Numbered from the stretch's first letter, positions 8,396-18,392 are shown. The stretch is 59,466 bases of DNA from Vibrio jasicida CAIM 1864 = LMG 25398 (GCF_000400365.1 NZ_BAOG01000016.1:1-59466); one strand, 5' to 3'. Notes: generated by a model not told the origin, from the letters alone. Made by a program: numbers and translations.

Positions 8396-9628
8396 GTGAA
8401 AATTGCGATGCTTAGTACCGGAGAAGAAGTGCTTCACGGTGATATTGTTGATACGAATGCAGCTTGGTTGTCGAGCTTGTTTTATCAACATGGATTTGGC
8501 TTAACCAAGCGCTCGACGGTCGGAGATAAACAGTCGAGCCTTATTGAAGAATTTCTCATGCTTAGCTTTAACAACGATGTTGTTATTGTTAATGGAGGTT
8601 TGGGCCCAACTACAGATGACATGAGCGCGGCGGCAGCGGCAAAAGCTGCCGAATGTAAGTTAGTACTGTTCAAAGATTGGTTAGAGAATCTGGAGGCAAT
8701 GTACGCTCGTCGTGGTATCCCAATGCCAGACAGCAACCTCAAGCAAGCGATGTTGCCAGAGACGGCAGAAATCGTAGATAACCCAATCGGCACCGCTTGT
8801 GGTTTTAAGATGCTGATCAATGATGCGGTTTTCTATTTTACCCCTGGTGTGCCAAGTGAATTTAAGTTGATGGCAGAGGCGCAGATTCTGCCTGATTTAA
8901 AAAAACAGTTTCCTGAAATCGAAAGCTCGTCATGCAGTCGAATTTATACCTTTGGTCTCTCTGAATCTGGTATTTCTGACAAGCTCGATCAAATGAAATT
9001 GCCGCAAGGTTATGAGCTTGGCTACCGCTCTTATTTGCCTTTTATCGAAGTGAAACTGTTTGGGCCATCTAATCAACTAGAGCAGCGTATGAAGCTCATG
9101 CAGCTCATTCACAAGCACCTTGAGAGCAACACGGTGAGCGTTGACACACCAATGGTTGAGCACGTCGGCCACTTGCTGGTGGAGAAAGGGTTAACCTTAT
9201 CGGTTTCTGAGAAGAGCAGTGCAGGGCATTTAACTTATTGGCTCAATGGCGATGAGAACGTCGAAAAACAATTTGGACATGGATGGGTGCTCTCAGCGCA
9301 GAGCCAAACCATTACTGATGAAGGTGATCCGTTAGCGGCGACGTTTGCGCTGGCGGGGGCGACGCGTGAGAAGTGTGGTACTGATTTAGCGTTAGTCACA
9401 GGTAAGCTTGATGAGGGCGTTTTCTCTGTCGCACTTTCCACTTCAACGGGAGAGTGGGGCGCGTTGTATAAGTTATCGAGAAAATACCAACGTGACGACC
9501 AAGTGAAAGTCATCAGCGCGGCGGCACTAGATATGCTACGTCGTTATTTGGAACGCAAGCCAATGTCTGCACAATACGCTTTCTTAGAGAAAGTCAAAGA
9601 AATGCACATTCCAAGTAGTGCGCTTTAG
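8396..9628 (+). CDS. CinA-family protein (YfaY-like)
   Basis: 410 residues starting at a GTG at 8396 with ribosome site CAGGAG; the start gives the family N-terminus KIAMLSTGEEVLHGDIVDTN. Residues 1-170 form the molybdopterin-binding-like (COG1058) domain with NGGLGPTTDDM and FTPGVPSEFK. The C-terminal 160 residues correspond to the nicotinamide-nucleotide amidase (PncC) domain. The usual ESCTGG catalytic motif reads EKSSAG here, so amidase activity is doubtful. This fits the Escherichia coli YfaY type, which is reported to lack that activity. The location beside nrdAB/yfaE also matches YfaY. It ends at a terminator shared with yfaE. Confidence 0.85.
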   Translation: MKIAMLSTGEEVLHGDIVDTNAAWLSSLFYQHGFGLTKRSTVGDKQSSLIEEFLMLSFNNDVVIVNGGLGPTTDDMSAAAAAKAAECKLVLFKDWLENLEAMYARRGIPMPDSNLKQAMLPETAEIVDNPIGTACGFKMLINDAVFYFTPGVPSEFKLMAEAQILPDLKKQFPEIESSSCSRIYTFGLSESGISDKLDQMKLPQGYELGYRSYLPFIEVKLFGPSNQLEQRMKLMQLIHKHLESNTVSVDTPMVEHVGHLLVEKGLTLSVSEKSSAGHLTYWLNGDENVEKQFGHGWVLSAQSQTITDEGDPLAATFALAGATREKCGTDLALVTGKLDEGVFSVALSTSTGEWGALYKLSRKYQRDDQVKVISAAALDMLRRYLERKPMSAQYAFLEKVKEMHIPSSAL

Positions 9629-9658
9629 GCTAATGGCAGACTGCCCAATTTACATAGC

Positions 9659-9689
9659 AAAAAGCCAAGACGATTGTCTTGGCTTTTTT
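9659..9689. terminator. Bidirectional terminator between the CinA-family gene and yfaE
   Basis: AAAAAGCCAAGAC-GATT-GTCTTGGCTTTTTT: a perfect stem with A and T tracts on either side, placed between convergent genes. Confidence 0.93.
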
Positions 9690-9708
9690 GTATTTGTTAG
9701 AGCTAAGT

Positions 9709-9987
9709 TTATGCGCGTTTTTCTTTCATCGCATAGTTTACGCCACTAAGCGAAACACTGGATTTCGCTTTGCAAATACAAGGCAGAATCTCATCTGGCT
9801 GAGTGTAAGCCATTGCAAAACCTACATACTCTACCTCACCAGATTCTAACTTGCAGCGACAAGCACCACAGTGGCCGTCTCGGCAGTTATATTCTGGTAA
9901 CAGTCCAGCTTGCTCCATCGTCTCCAAAATAGTATTGGATGGGTTAGACTCAATGCTGACGAGTTTGTTGATTTTGATGGTTGGCAT
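9709..9987 (-). CDS. yfaE: 2Fe-2S ferredoxin maintaining ribonucleotide reductase
   Basis: A 92-residue plant-type ferredoxin. The cluster-binding cysteines are seen as CRDGHCGACRC with a distal CIC. YfaE supplies electrons to reactivate the diferric-tyrosyl radical cofactor of NrdB. The stop codon of nrdB and the ATG of yfaE share bases around 9987, so it is translationally coupled as the last gene of the nrdA-nrdB-yfaE operon. Confidence 0.93.
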   Translation of the reverse strand: MPTIKINKLVSIESNPSNTILETMEQAGLLPEYNCRDGHCGACRCKLESGEVEYVGFAMAYTQPDEILPCICKAKSSVSLSGVNYAMKEKRA

Positions 9988-11120
9988 TACAGCTCAAATC
10001 CTTCGAAGTCGTCTGCGCTTACTTCGTTGTCAATTTGACCAACAAGGTAAGAAGAAATCTCTGCTTCTTGTGGCGCTACTTGAACGTTATCCGATGACAA
10101 CCAAGCGTTGATCCATGGGATAGGGTTCGTTGTTGCTTCTGGGTATGCCATTGGTAGACCTACCGCTTGCATACGGATGTTGGTGATGTACTCAACGTAT
10201 TGGCTCAGGATATCTTTGTTCAGACCGATCATTGAACCGTCTTTAAATAGGTACTCTGCCCATTCTTTTTCTTGCTCAGCCGCTTCTTTGAAAAGATCAA
10301 AACAGTCTTGTTTTGCTTCTTCAGCGATTTGCATGAATGTGAAGTCATCTTGGCCGTTGCGTAGCAAGTTGATCATGTGTTGCGTGCCGTTCAGGTGAAG
10401 GGCTTCATCACGTGCGATCAGCTTGATGATTTTCGCGTTACCTTCCATCAGCTCACGCTCTGCGAAAGCGAATGAACAAGCAAAACTTACGTAGAAGCGG
10501 ATGGCTTCTAGTGCGTTTACTGACATCAAGCACACGTACAATTTCTTCTTCAAGTCGTACAGGCTAACTTTAACCGTTTCGCCATTTAGAACGTGCTCGC
10601 CTTCACCGTAGCGGTGGTAGTCATTTGTCGCTTGGATCAAATCATCATAGTAGTGTGCAATGTCTTTCGCGCGCTTTAGGATATGCTCATTTTCAACGAT
10701 GTCATCGAATACAACACTTGGATCATTCACGATGTTACGGATGATGTGCGTGTATGAACGAGAGTGGATCGTTTCAGAGAAAGACCAAGTCTCAATCCAT
10801 GTTTCTAGCTCTGGCAAAGAAACAAGCGGAAGTAGTGCTACGTTCGGGCTACGACCTTGGATTGAATCTAGAAGCGTTTGGTACTTCAAGTTTGAGATGA
10901 AGATGTGCTTCTCATGATCTGGTAGCTTGTTGTAATCGATGCGATCGCTTGACACGTCAACTTCTTCTGGACGCCAGAAGAACGACAATTGTTTTTCGAT
11001 TAGCTTTTCGAAAATTTCGAATTTTTGTTGGTCGTAACGAGCAACGTTCACGGATTGACCAAGGAACATTGGTTCCTTTAGCTGGTCATTTTTGTTCTGG
11101 TTAAAAGTACTGTAAGCCAT
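9987..11120 (-). CDS. nrdB: Class Ia ribonucleoside-diphosphate reductase, beta subunit
   Basis: A 377-residue diiron, tyrosyl-radical subunit that drives NDP reduction by NrdA. Iron-ligand helices are visible in [21 protein letters not shown] and [14 protein letters not shown], and the C-terminal tail [21 protein letters not shown] is the peptide that docks on NrdA. The length equals the E. coli protein to within a residue or two. It is 80 bases downstream of nrdA; the gap holds a GC-rich hairpin (11142-11159) and the ribosome site AAAGGAATTGAGG. Confidence 0.97.
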   Translation of the reverse strand: MAYSTFNQNKNDQLKEPMFLGQSVNVARYDQQKFEIFEKLIEKQLSFFWRPEEVDVSSDRIDYNKLPDHEKHIFISNLKYQTLLDSIQGRSPNVALLPLVSLPELETWIETWSFSETIHSRSYTHIIRNIVNDPSVVFDDIVENEHILKRAKDIAHYYDDLIQATNDYHRYGEGEHVLNGETVKVSLYDLKKKLYVCLMSVNALEAIRFYVSFACSFAFAERELMEGNAKIIKLIARDEALHLNGTQHMINLLRNGQDDFTFMQIAEEAKQDCFDLFKEAAEQEKEWAEYLFKDGSMIGLNKDILSQYVEYITNIRMQAVGLPMAYPEATTNPIPWINAWLSSDNVQVAPQEAEISSYLVGQIDNEVSADDFEGFEL

Positions 11121-11141
11121 AATGCCTCAATTCCTTTTAGA

Positions 11142-11159
11142 CCTCCCCAAGAGGGGAGG
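11142..11159 (-). repeat. GC-rich hairpin between nrdA and nrdB
   Basis: CCTCCCC-AAGA-GGGGAGG, a perfect 7-bp stem in the 80-base gap of the nrdAB operon. No T tract follows in the direction of transcription, so it is more likely an mRNA-stability or processing hairpin than a terminator. It resembles one arm of the element at 5168-5306. Confidence 0.6.
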
Positions 11160-11200
11160 CGTTCGATAGTCTGTTTTTACGTATTGTTCAGTGGGGAAGA

Positions 11201-13483
11201 TTAAATCTTACAACCGCCGCCTGCACAATCGTCATCTTGTGGTTGAACTGCGTCTTTCTGGTCGTCTTTCGCGCCATCACGAGTGTTATGGTAGTAAAGT
11301 GTCTTCACACCAAACTTATACGCAGTTAGCAGGTCTTGAAGAAGCTTCTTCATTGGAACCTTGCCAGTTTCGTAACCTGATGGGTCGTAGTTTGTGTTAG
11401 CTGAGATCGCTTGGTCAACGAATTTCTGCATGATACCCACAAGATGCAAGTAACCGTCGTTAGAACCGATGTTCCAAAGCAGTTCATAGTTGTCTTTCAG
11501 CTCAGTGAAATCAGGCACAACTTGCTTCAGGATACCGTCTTTCGATGCTTTTACTGATACATAACCACGTGGTGGCTCAATACCATTTGTTGCGTTCGAA
11601 ATTTGAGAAGAAGTCTCTGATGGCATCAGCGCAGTCAGTGTTGAGTTACGTAGACCGTGTTCAACGATTTCTTTGCGTAGACTATCCCAGTCGTAATGAA
11701 GTTCTTCTTCACAGATAAGATCGATGTCTTTCTTGTAAGTGTCGATTGGCAATAAGCCTTTCGCGTAGTTCGTTTCGTGGAACGAAGGACACTTACCTTG
11801 TTCTTTCGCAAGTGCTACCGATGCTTTCAATAGGTAGTATTGAATCGCTTCGAATGTACGGTGCGTTAGACCGTTTGCGCTACCGTCAGAGTATTTAACA
11901 CCGTTCTTCGCTAGGTAGTATGCGTAGTTGATAACACCAACGCCCAGCGTACGACGGTTCATTGTCGACTTGTATGCTGCTGGTAGTGGGTAATCTTGGT
12001 AATCAAGTAGTGCATCTAGTGCACGGACTACAAGTTCAGATAGCTCTTCGAAATCATCAAGAGATTTGATTGCACCAAGGTTGAACGCAGAAAGCGTACA
12101 TAGTGCGATCTCGCCTGAGTCATCTTCAACGTTCTTCAGAGGCTTAGTTGGCAGTGCGATCTCTAAACATAGGTTTGATTGACGAACTGGCGCGACTTCT
12201 GAGTCGAACGGGCTGTGAGTGTTACAGTGGTCTACGTTCTGAATGTAGATACGACCCGTTGATGCACGCTCTTGCATTAGCAGAGTGAACATTTCAATCG
12301 CTTTAACGGTCTCTTTCTTGATTGAAGGATCGTTCTCGTATTTCACGTATAGACGTTCAAATTCTTCTTGGTTTTCGAAGAATGCGTCATATAGGCCTGG
12401 TACGTCAGATGGTGAGAACAGCGTGATGTTGCCACCCTCTACCAAGCGTTGGTACATCAGTTTGTTTAACTGAACACCGTAATCCATGTGACGAACACGG
12501 TTCTCTTCAACACCACGGTTGTTCTTAAGAACCATCAGTGAACGAGCTTCACCGTGCCATAGTGGGTAGAACACCGTCGCAGCACCACCACGAACACCAC
12601 CTTGAGAACAACATTTCACTGCAGTTTGGAAGTATTTGTAGAATGGGATACAACCAGTGTGGAATGCTTCACCACCACGGATTTCAGAACCTAGCGCACG
12701 GATACGACCTGCGTTGATACCGATACCAGCACGTTGAGATACATAACGTACGATTGAGCTCGCCGTTGCGTTGATAGAATCAAGGCTATCACCACACTCG
12801 ATCAGCACGCATGAGCTGAACTGACGAGTAGGAGTACGTACACCAGACATGATCGGTGTAGGTAGAGAAATCTTAAATGTCGATGTCGCATCGTAGAAAC
12901 GCTTGATGTAATCAAGGCGTGTTTCTTTCGGGTAATTTGCGAACAGACAAGCTGAAACTAGGATGTATAGGAACTGAGCACTTTCGTAGATCTCGCCAGA
13001 TACACGGTTCTGTACGAAGTACTTACCTTCTAGCTGTTTTACAGCAGCGTAAGAGAAGTCTAGATCGCGTTTGTGGTCTAGGTACGCATCAAGTTCGTCT
13101 AGTTCTTCTTTTGTGTAGTCTTCCAGAATGTGCTGATCGTACTTACCCATATCAATAAGACGAGCTACGTGATTGTATAGCGTTGGCGGCTCGTATTGGC
13201 CGTATGCTTTTTTACGTAGGTGGAATACCGCTAGGCGAGCCGCTAGGTATTGGTAGTCCGGTGTTTCTTCTGAAATCAGGTCTGCGGCAGACTTGATCAT
13301 CGTCTCATGGATATCTGACGTGGTGATGCCGTCGTAAAACTGGATGTGAGCACGCAGTTCTACTTGAGATACTGAAACGTTGTTAAGACCTTCGGCAGCC
13401 CAAGTGATAACGCGATGGATTTTTTCCAGATCGATAGTTTCTTTACGGCCATCACGCTTGGTGACGGTAAGTTGTTGGTTCAT
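11201..13483 (-). CDS. nrdA: Class Ia ribonucleoside-diphosphate reductase, alpha subunit
   Basis: The 760-residue catalytic subunit that reduces ribonucleotides to deoxyribonucleotides. The N-terminal ATP-cone (about 5-95, VTKRDGRKETIDLEKIHRVI) gives dATP feedback control. The barrel contains SSCVLIECGDS with an active-site cysteine, the NLCLEIALPT segment with another, and LTALMPSETSSQISN. The C-terminal redox pair is C753/C758 in DDDCAGGGCKI. First gene of nrdA-nrdB-yfaE; paired NrdR boxes lie about 100-130 bases upstream and a perfect DnaA box about 200 bases upstream. Confidence 0.98.
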   Translation of the reverse strand: MNQQLTVTKRDGRKETIDLEKIHRVITWAAEGLNNVSVSQVELRAHIQFYDGITTSDIHETMIKSAADLISEETPDYQYLAARLAVFHLRKKAYGQYEPPTLYNHVARLIDMGKYDQHILEDYTKEELDELDAYLDHKRDLDFSYAAVKQLEGKYFVQNRVSGEIYESAQFLYILVSACLFANYPKETRLDYIKRFYDATSTFKISLPTPIMSGVRTPTRQFSSCVLIECGDSLDSINATASSIVRYVSQRAGIGINAGRIRALGSEIRGGEAFHTGCIPFYKYFQTAVKCCSQGGVRGGAATVFYPLWHGEARSLMVLKNNRGVEENRVRHMDYGVQLNKLMYQRLVEGGNITLFSPSDVPGLYDAFFENQEEFERLYVKYENDPSIKKETVKAIEMFTLLMQERASTGRIYIQNVDHCNTHSPFDSEVAPVRQSNLCLEIALPTKPLKNVEDDSGEIALCTLSAFNLGAIKSLDDFEELSELVVRALDALLDYQDYPLPAAYKSTMNRRTLGVGVINYAYYLAKNGVKYSDGSANGLTHRTFEAIQYYLLKASVALAKEQGKCPSFHETNYAKGLLPIDTYKKDIDLICEEELHYDWDSLRKEIVEHGLRNSTLTALMPSETSSQISNATNGIEPPRGYVSVKASKDGILKQVVPDFTELKDNYELLWNIGSNDGYLHLVGIMQKFVDQAISANTNYDPSGYETGKVPMKKLLQDLLTAYKFGVKTLYYHNTRDGAKDDQKDAVQPQDDDCAGGGCKI

Positions 13484-13579
13484 TCTGCTTTATTTCCCTA
13501 AGAAAACTGATAAAAGCCGTGTTTTTGTTTGTTTATGTGCAAAACTTGTAAAATTTGCGGCGGCTTTGTGATCAAAGTC

Positions 13580-13616
13580 TATCTATATATTGTAGCTTAA
13601 ACACAACATATAGGGG
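13580..13616. promoter_or_regulatory. Tandem NrdR boxes upstream of nrdA
   Basis: Two 16-base matches to the NrdR pattern ACACWATATATWGTGT: TATCTATATATTGTAG (13580-13595) and ACACAACATATAGGGG (13601-13616). Their starts are 21 bases apart, two helical turns, so both would face the same side of the DNA. NrdR represses ribonucleotide reductase genes in many bacteria. The nrdR gene itself is not in the window. Confidence 0.75.
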
Positions 13617-13685
13617 TTAATTTGTTTTCGAGTTACAAGATAGTGCTGTTACCCCAATTTTTCAAGGCACAGGTTTGGGATGACT

Positions 13686-13694
13686 TGTGGATAA
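13686..13694 (-). promoter_or_regulatory. DnaA box in the nrdA upstream region
   Basis: TGTGGATAA on the plus strand is a perfect TTATCCACA on the minus strand. DnaA is known to bind upstream of nrdAB in E. coli and to link it to the cell cycle; the same arrangement here suggests conserved control. I saw no second perfect box nearby. Confidence 0.6.
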
Positions 13695-13895
13695 CTAACA
13701 AAATAAAAAAAATCAGTAAGTGAACACTAACCGATGAGAAAAGGGCGGACTTGAATGGGGAAAATTACGTTTTTCAGATCGGTTCATAAATAACCGCATG
13801 TAAAAATATTTTCCTTGATCTTTGATAGTTTTTGTCTGTTAAAAATAGATTGGTCAAAATGGAATCTAGAGCACTATTTTTATACAGAATATGAC

Positions 13896-13927
13896 AAAAA
13901 AAGCGGTGCATTTATGCTACCGCTTTT
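13896..13927 (-). terminator. Terminator of ubiG
   Basis: On the minus strand, AAGCGGTAGCATAAATGCACCGCTT forms a stem with a small bulge and is followed by seven T. It lies about 55 bases past the ubiG stop. Confidence 0.85.
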
Positions 13928-13981
13928 CACTTAATTTCATATTTTAATGAAAGGATATCTCTTGGCGAGATGGTGACATTA

Positions 13982-14689
13982 TCAATACTTCTGAGTGTGC
14001 ACGATGTAGTTTACATCCACATTACGGCCTAGTTTGTAACTGTCGTTTAGTGGGTTGTAATGTAAGCCGGTGATGCCCATTTCTGTTAGGTCAGTTTGGT
14101 CTATCATCTTCATCATTTCTGCTGGCTTGATGAACTTTTCATGGTCGTGCGTGCCTTCAGGAACAATCTTTAATAGTTTTTCAGCACCCACAATCGCAAA
14201 CAAGTAAGATTTGATGTTGCGGTTTAGTGTAGAGAAGAAGACATGGCCACCAGGTTTCACAAGTGCCGCACACGACCGAATAACTGAAAGCGGGTCTGGC
14301 ACGTGCTCAAGCATTTCCATACAAGTGACGACATCGTAAGACCCCGCATTTTCTTCTGCATGGTCTTCAATCGTGCTTTGGATGTAAGTCAACTTGGTGC
14401 CTGTTTCAAGCGCATGAAGACGAGCAACTTCGAGAGGCTCTTTACCCATATCTAGCCCGGTAACGACGGCGCCTTCTTTTGCCATACTCTCGGCAAGGAT
14501 GCCACCACCGCAGCCAACATCGAGCACTTTCTTCCCAAACAGGCCATCGGCTTTGTCTAGGACATAGTTCAAGCGAAGCGGGTTAATTTGGTGAAGAGGT
14601 TTGAACTCGCCCTCTAAATCCCACCAACGAGAAGCCATCTCTTCGAATTTCTTAATTTCACTAGGGTCGACGTTTTGTGCTTTAGTCAT
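13982..14689 (-). CDS. ubiG: Ubiquinone biosynthesis O-methyltransferase
   Basis: A 235-residue SAM-dependent class I methyltransferase that does both O-methylations in ubiquinone synthesis. Motif I is [16 protein letters not shown], followed by VTGLDMG, the catalytic-region [11 protein letters not shown], and [11 protein letters not shown]. The amphipathic insertion [23 protein letters not shown] matches the membrane-binding segment of UbiG. It is divergent from gyrA, the arrangement seen across gammaproteobacteria. Confidence 0.96.
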   Translation of the reverse strand: MTKAQNVDPSEIKKFEEMASRWWDLEGEFKPLHQINPLRLNYVLDKADGLFGKKVLDVGCGGGILAESMAKEGAVVTGLDMGKEPLEVARLHALETGTKLTYIQSTIEDHAEENAGSYDVVTCMEMLEHVPDPLSVIRSCAALVKPGGHVFFSTLNRNIKSYLFAIVGAEKLLKIVPEGTHDHEKFIKPAEMMKMIDQTDLTEMGITGLHYNPLNDSYKLGRNVDVNYIVHTQKY

Positions 14690-14959
14690 GATAGTTATAT
14701 CGCTTCGCTAATAGTCCTTTGGAAGGCGAGATTATACTCCAATGGTACGATACGTTAAAACTGCTTCTTTTCTCACAATCGCTACAGGGGAGATTTTTGA
14801 ACGACGTTGGTGGAAATGTAGTCAGTTTTCAGAAAGATATGGGATGAATGTGCAAATTCTCTTCATTTAACTCATAACGAAGCTCACAACCTGATAAAAG
14901 GAGCGGGAAAGTGATGCCCCGTTGATGAATTGTGTGTTATATTTTTGCACCTTACACGT

Positions 14960-14973
14960 ATCGTAATTACGAT
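14960..14973. promoter_or_regulatory. Perfect 14-base palindrome in the gyrA leader
   Basis: ATCGTAATTACGAT is fully self-complementary, 25 bases before the gyrA ATG. It could be an operator or a symmetric promoter element. I know of no named factor with this site; assignment is open. Confidence 0.35.
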
Positions 14974-14998
14974 CAGATAATAGAGGGATAATGGCTCT

Positions 14999-17647
14999 AT
15001 GAGCGATTTAGCTAAAGAGATCACGCCCGTAAACATTGAAGATGAGCTTAGAGGTTCATACCTAGACTACGCGATGTCAGTAATCGTGGGTCGTGCTCTT
15101 CCAGATGTGCGTGATGGCCTAAAACCAGTACACCGCCGCGTTTTATTCGCGATGAACGTACTAGGCAACGATTGGAACAAACCATATAAAAAATCAGCCC
15201 GTGTTGTCGGCGACGTAATCGGTAAATATCACCCACACGGTGATAGTGCTGTGTACGACACAATCGTACGTATGGCTCAGCCGTTCTCACTTCGTTACAT
15301 GCTGGTCGATGGTCAAGGTAACTTTGGCTCGATCGATGGCGACTCTGCTGCGGCAATGCGTTATACCGAAGTACGTATGGCGAAAATTGCCCACGAGCTT
15401 CTGGCTGACCTAGATAAAGAAACCGTGGACTACGTACCTAACTACGATGGTACGGAGCAAATCCCAGCGGTTCTTCCAACGAAAATTCCTAACCTATTGG
15501 TAAACGGTGCTTCTGGTATCGCGGTAGGTATGGCAACCAACATCCCGCCACACAACCTTGGCGAAGTGATCGATGGCTGTCTTGCATTCATCAATAATGA
15601 AGAAATCACCATTGATGAACTGATGGATTACATTCCTGGTCCTGATTTCCCTACGGCAGCGCTTATCAGCGGTCGTAAAGGCATCGTAGACGCGTACAAA
15701 ACTGGTCGCGGCAAAATCTACATGCGTTCAAAAGCGGACATCGAAGTGGAGAAGAATGGTAAAGAAACCATCATCGTCACTGAAATCCCTTACCAGGTAA
15801 ACAAAGCTCGCTTGATCGAAAAGATCGCTGAGCTAGTGAAAGATAAGAAAGTAGAAGGCATCAGTGCACTGCGCGACGAGTCGGATAAAGACGGTATGCG
15901 TATTGTTATTGAATGTAAGCGCGATGCAGTGGGTGAAGTTGTACTAAACAACCTTTACGCACAAACTCAGCTTCAAACGACTTTCGGTATCAACATGGTT
16001 GCGCTAAACAACGGCCAACCACAGCTATTCAACCTAAAAGATATGTTGAAGTGCTTCGTTGACCACCGTCGTGAAGTTGTAACTCGTCGTACTATCTTCG
16101 AACTGCGCAAAGCGCGCGAGCGTGCTCATATCCTTGAAGCACTGTCTCTTGCTCTTGCAAACATCGATGAAGTTATCGAGTTGATCAAAAACGCACCAAC
16201 ACCAGCAGAAGCAAAAGTTGGCTTGGTATCGCGTGGTTGGGATCTTGGTAACGTAGCATCAATGCTTGAGCGTGCTGGTACTGATGCAGCTCGTCCAGAA
16301 TGGCTAGAAGATCAATACGGTATCCGTGATGGTCTGTACTACCTAACTGAGACTCAAGCGCAAGCAATCCTAGAACTTCGTCTACACCGCCTAACCGGTC
16401 TAGAGCACGAGAAGATTCTTGATGAATACAAAGCACTTCTAGAAGAAATTGCAGAGCTAATGCATATCCTTGCAAGCACTGAGCGTCTAATGGAAGTGAT
16501 CCGCGAAGAATTAGAAGCAGTTCGTGATAGTTACGGTGATGTTCGTCGTACAGAAATCACAGCAGCAACCCATGACATTGACATGGAAGAGCTGATTGCT
16601 CGTGAAGACGTGGTTGTGACTCTGTCTCACGAAGGTTACGTTAAGTACCAAATTCTAAGCGACTACGAAGCTCAGCGTCGTGGTGGTAAAGGTAAGAGTG
16701 CAACGAAGATGAAAGATGAAGACTTCATCGAGCGTCTACTTGTTGCAAATACTCACGATAACATCCTATGTTTCTCTACTCGTGGTAAGACTTACCGTCT
16801 GAAAGTTTACCAATTGCCGCATGCAACTCGCACTGCTCGTGGTAAGCCAATCGTAAACATCCTTCCGCTAGAGGAAGGCGAGCGTATTACTGCAATCCTT
16901 CCTGTTGATGAGTTCTCTCCAGAGAAATTTATCTTCATGGCAACGGGTGACGGTACGGTTAAGAAGACCCCACTGAACCAGTTTGCAAACGTACGTTCAA
17001 ACGGTCTAATCGCTGTTAACTTGCGTGATGATGACTCGCTAATTGGTGTTGATATCACCAACGGCGATAGTGACATCATGCTGTTCTCTAAAGCAGGTAA
17101 AGTGGTTCGCTTTAGCGAAGACAAAGTACGTGCAATGGGTCGTACAGCGGCGGGTGTTCGCGGTATGAAGTTAGCAGACGATGACCAAGTGGTTTCTCTG
17201 ATCGTTCCATCGAACGAAGGTGACATCCTAACCGTTACTCAAAATGGTTATGGTAAACGTACTGAACTAGCAGAATACCCAACGAAAGGTCGTGCAACTC
17301 AGGGCGTTGTGTCTATCAAGGTTTCTGAACGTAACGGTCCAGTAGTTGGTGCGGTACAAGTAGAAGAAGGCGACGAGATGATGATGATCACCGACGCTGG
17401 TACTCTAGTTCGTACACGTGTTGCAGAAGTTAGCCAAGTTGGTCGTAACACTCAAGGTGTGACTCTGATCCGTACAGCAGAAGACGAATCAGTGGTTGGC
17501 CTACAGCGTATCGATGAAGTTGAAGAAGTTGAATTGCCTGAAGGCGAAGAAGCAGAAGCAGCCGAAACGACAGAAGTGAATGCAGAGCAACAAGCACCTG
17601 AAGCGCCAAAAGCAGATGACGCAGAAGAAGGCTCTGAAGAAGAATAA
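14999..17647 (+). CDS. gyrA: DNA gyrase subunit A
   Basis: The 882-residue breakage-reunion subunit of gyrase, which introduces negative supercoils. The catalytic tyrosine is Y122 ([11 protein letters not shown]). The quinolone-resistance region reads [17 protein letters not shown] with Ser83 and Asp87, the wild-type residues linked to quinolone sensitivity. The C-terminal beta-pinwheel starts near residue 530 and includes the GyrA-box-like QRRGGKGKS. The acidic tail (about 840-882, rich in E and A) is longer than in E. coli. The ribosome site AGAGGG is 11 bases from the ATG; a three-codon frame (ATG at 14991) overlaps the start by ATGA. Confidence 0.98.
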   Translation: MSDLAKEITPVNIEDELRGSYLDYAMSVIVGRALPDVRDGLKPVHRRVLFAMNVLGNDWNKPYKKSARVVGDVIGKYHPHGDSAVYDTIVRMAQPFSLRYMLVDGQGNFGSIDGDSAAAMRYTEVRMAKIAHELLADLDKETVDYVPNYDGTEQIPAVLPTKIPNLLVNGASGIAVGMATNIPPHNLGEVIDGCLAFINNEEITIDELMDYIPGPDFPTAALISGRKGIVDAYKTGRGKIYMRSKADIEVEKNGKETIIVTEIPYQVNKARLIEKIAELVKDKKVEGISALRDESDKDGMRIVIECKRDAVGEVVLNNLYAQTQLQTTFGINMVALNNGQPQLFNLKDMLKCFVDHRREVVTRRTIFELRKARERAHILEALSLALANIDEVIELIKNAPTPAEAKVGLVSRGWDLGNVASMLERAGTDAARPEWLEDQYGIRDGLYYLTETQAQAILELRLHRLTGLEHEKILDEYKALLEEIAELMHILASTERLMEVIREELEAVRDSYGDVRRTEITAATHDIDMEELIAREDVVVTLSHEGYVKYQILSDYEAQRRGGKGKSATKMKDEDFIERLLVANTHDNILCFSTRGKTYRLKVYQLPHATRTARGKPIVNILPLEEGERITAILPVDEFSPEKFIFMATGDGTVKKTPLNQFANVRSNGLIAVNLRDDDSLIGVDITNGDSDIMLFSKAGKVVRFSEDKVRAMGRTAAGVRGMKLADDDQVVSLIVPSNEGDILTVTQNGYGKRTELAEYPTKGRATQGVVSIKVSERNGPVVGAVQVEEGDEMMMITDAGTLVRTRVAEVSQVGRNTQGVTLIRTAEDESVVGLQRIDEVEEVELPEGEEAEAAETTEVNAEQQAPEAPKADDAEEGSEEE

Positions 17648-17671
17648 TCTTCACCTTCATAACTAAATGTG

Positions 17672-17699
17672 AAAGCCGAGCGAAATGCTCGGCTTTTTT
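17672..17699 (+). terminator. Terminator of gyrA
   Basis: AAAGCCGAGC-GAAAT-GCTCGGCTTTTTT: a perfect stem with T tract, 24 bases after the gyrA stop. Confidence 0.93.
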
Positions 17700-17768
17700 G
17701 TATTTGTATCACCGCAATTCAAATCATAAACCAGTAAACTGTGCGTACATTCTCCGATAGGTCGTGTT

Positions 17769-18392
17769 ATGTCTGTTTGGTTTTTTGTTGCCATTACGTT
17801 GATGGGTTTGTTCATCGTCTTGTTGTCCTTGAGCGCGTCTCGAATAAAACCGGCAAAATGGTTTGGTTTTTGCGTATTAGTTTTCGTTCTGACGACCGCT
17901 GGCTTTTTGCTATTTCGACAACCGCCGCCACCGCCGATTCAAGCCGAAATGTCACGCATGATGACCACTCGCGACATCATGGAAGAGATTCAAACCCAAC
18001 TTCGGGAGAAGCCTAATAATGCCGAGCTTTGGTTCCAGCTAGGGCAGGGCTATTTGCTCGAAGGAGAGTTTGATGGTGCTCTTATTTGTTTCGACTACGC
18101 GATCCAATTGACTGACCCAGTCAGTGCTACTCAGCTTGCCGCTAAAGCGACGACCCTGTATTACATTCATAAGCAAGCAATGACGGATGAAGTGGGTTTG
18201 TTGCTTGAACAAGCGCTACAACTTGAACATCACAATGAAGCGGCTTTGTCTTTGATCGCAAATGACCATTTTTTGTCATTCCGCTTTCAGGAAGCCATTG
18301 ATACTTGGGTACTATTATTAGATTCTAATGATCCAAACTTAGATAGAGTGCAAATCATTAACTCTATCAACAAAGCAAAAGAGCTGTTGTAG
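17769..18392 (+). CDS. nrfG: NrfG-like TPR protein (heme lyase partner)
   Basis: 207 residues. Two N-terminal membrane helices (about 3-20 and 30-50) are followed by a proline stretch (PPPPP near 55) and a periplasmic TPR domain. The TPR part (about 75-207: NNAELWFQLGQGYLLEGEFDGAL, ATTLYY, EAIDTWVLLLD, SINKAKELL) follows E. coli NrfG almost position for position. NrfG binds the apo-NrfA C-terminus and helps NrfEF attach the special CxxCK heme. Here it is separated from nrfEF and lies upstream of nrfA on the opposite strand. The membrane anchor resembles the CcmI layout, so a CcmI/CycH-like protein is the alternative. Followed by a lipoprotein gene after 42 bases. Confidence 0.75.
   Translation: MSVWFFVAITLMGLFIVLLSLSASRIKPAKWFGFCVLVFVLTTAGFLLFRQPPPPPIQAEMSRMMTTRDIMEEIQTQLREKPNNAELWFQLGQGYLLEGEFDGALICFDYAIQLTDPVSATQLAAKATTLYYIHKQAMTDEVGLLLEQALQLEHHNEAALSLIANDHFLSFRFQEAIDTWVLLLDSNDPNLDRVQIINSINKAKELL

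Larger units (their letters stand above)
13617..13981. other. AT-rich nrdA upstream region
   Basis: Gene-free DNA between the nrdA control boxes and ubiG. It holds one DnaA box and the ubiG terminator (both listed separately) and otherwise AT-rich sequence. No reading frame of note. Confidence 0.6.

Noticed and set aside
15240..15270. Quinolone-resistance change in gyrA
   Set aside because: Codons 83 and 87 encode Ser and Asp, the wild-type residues.
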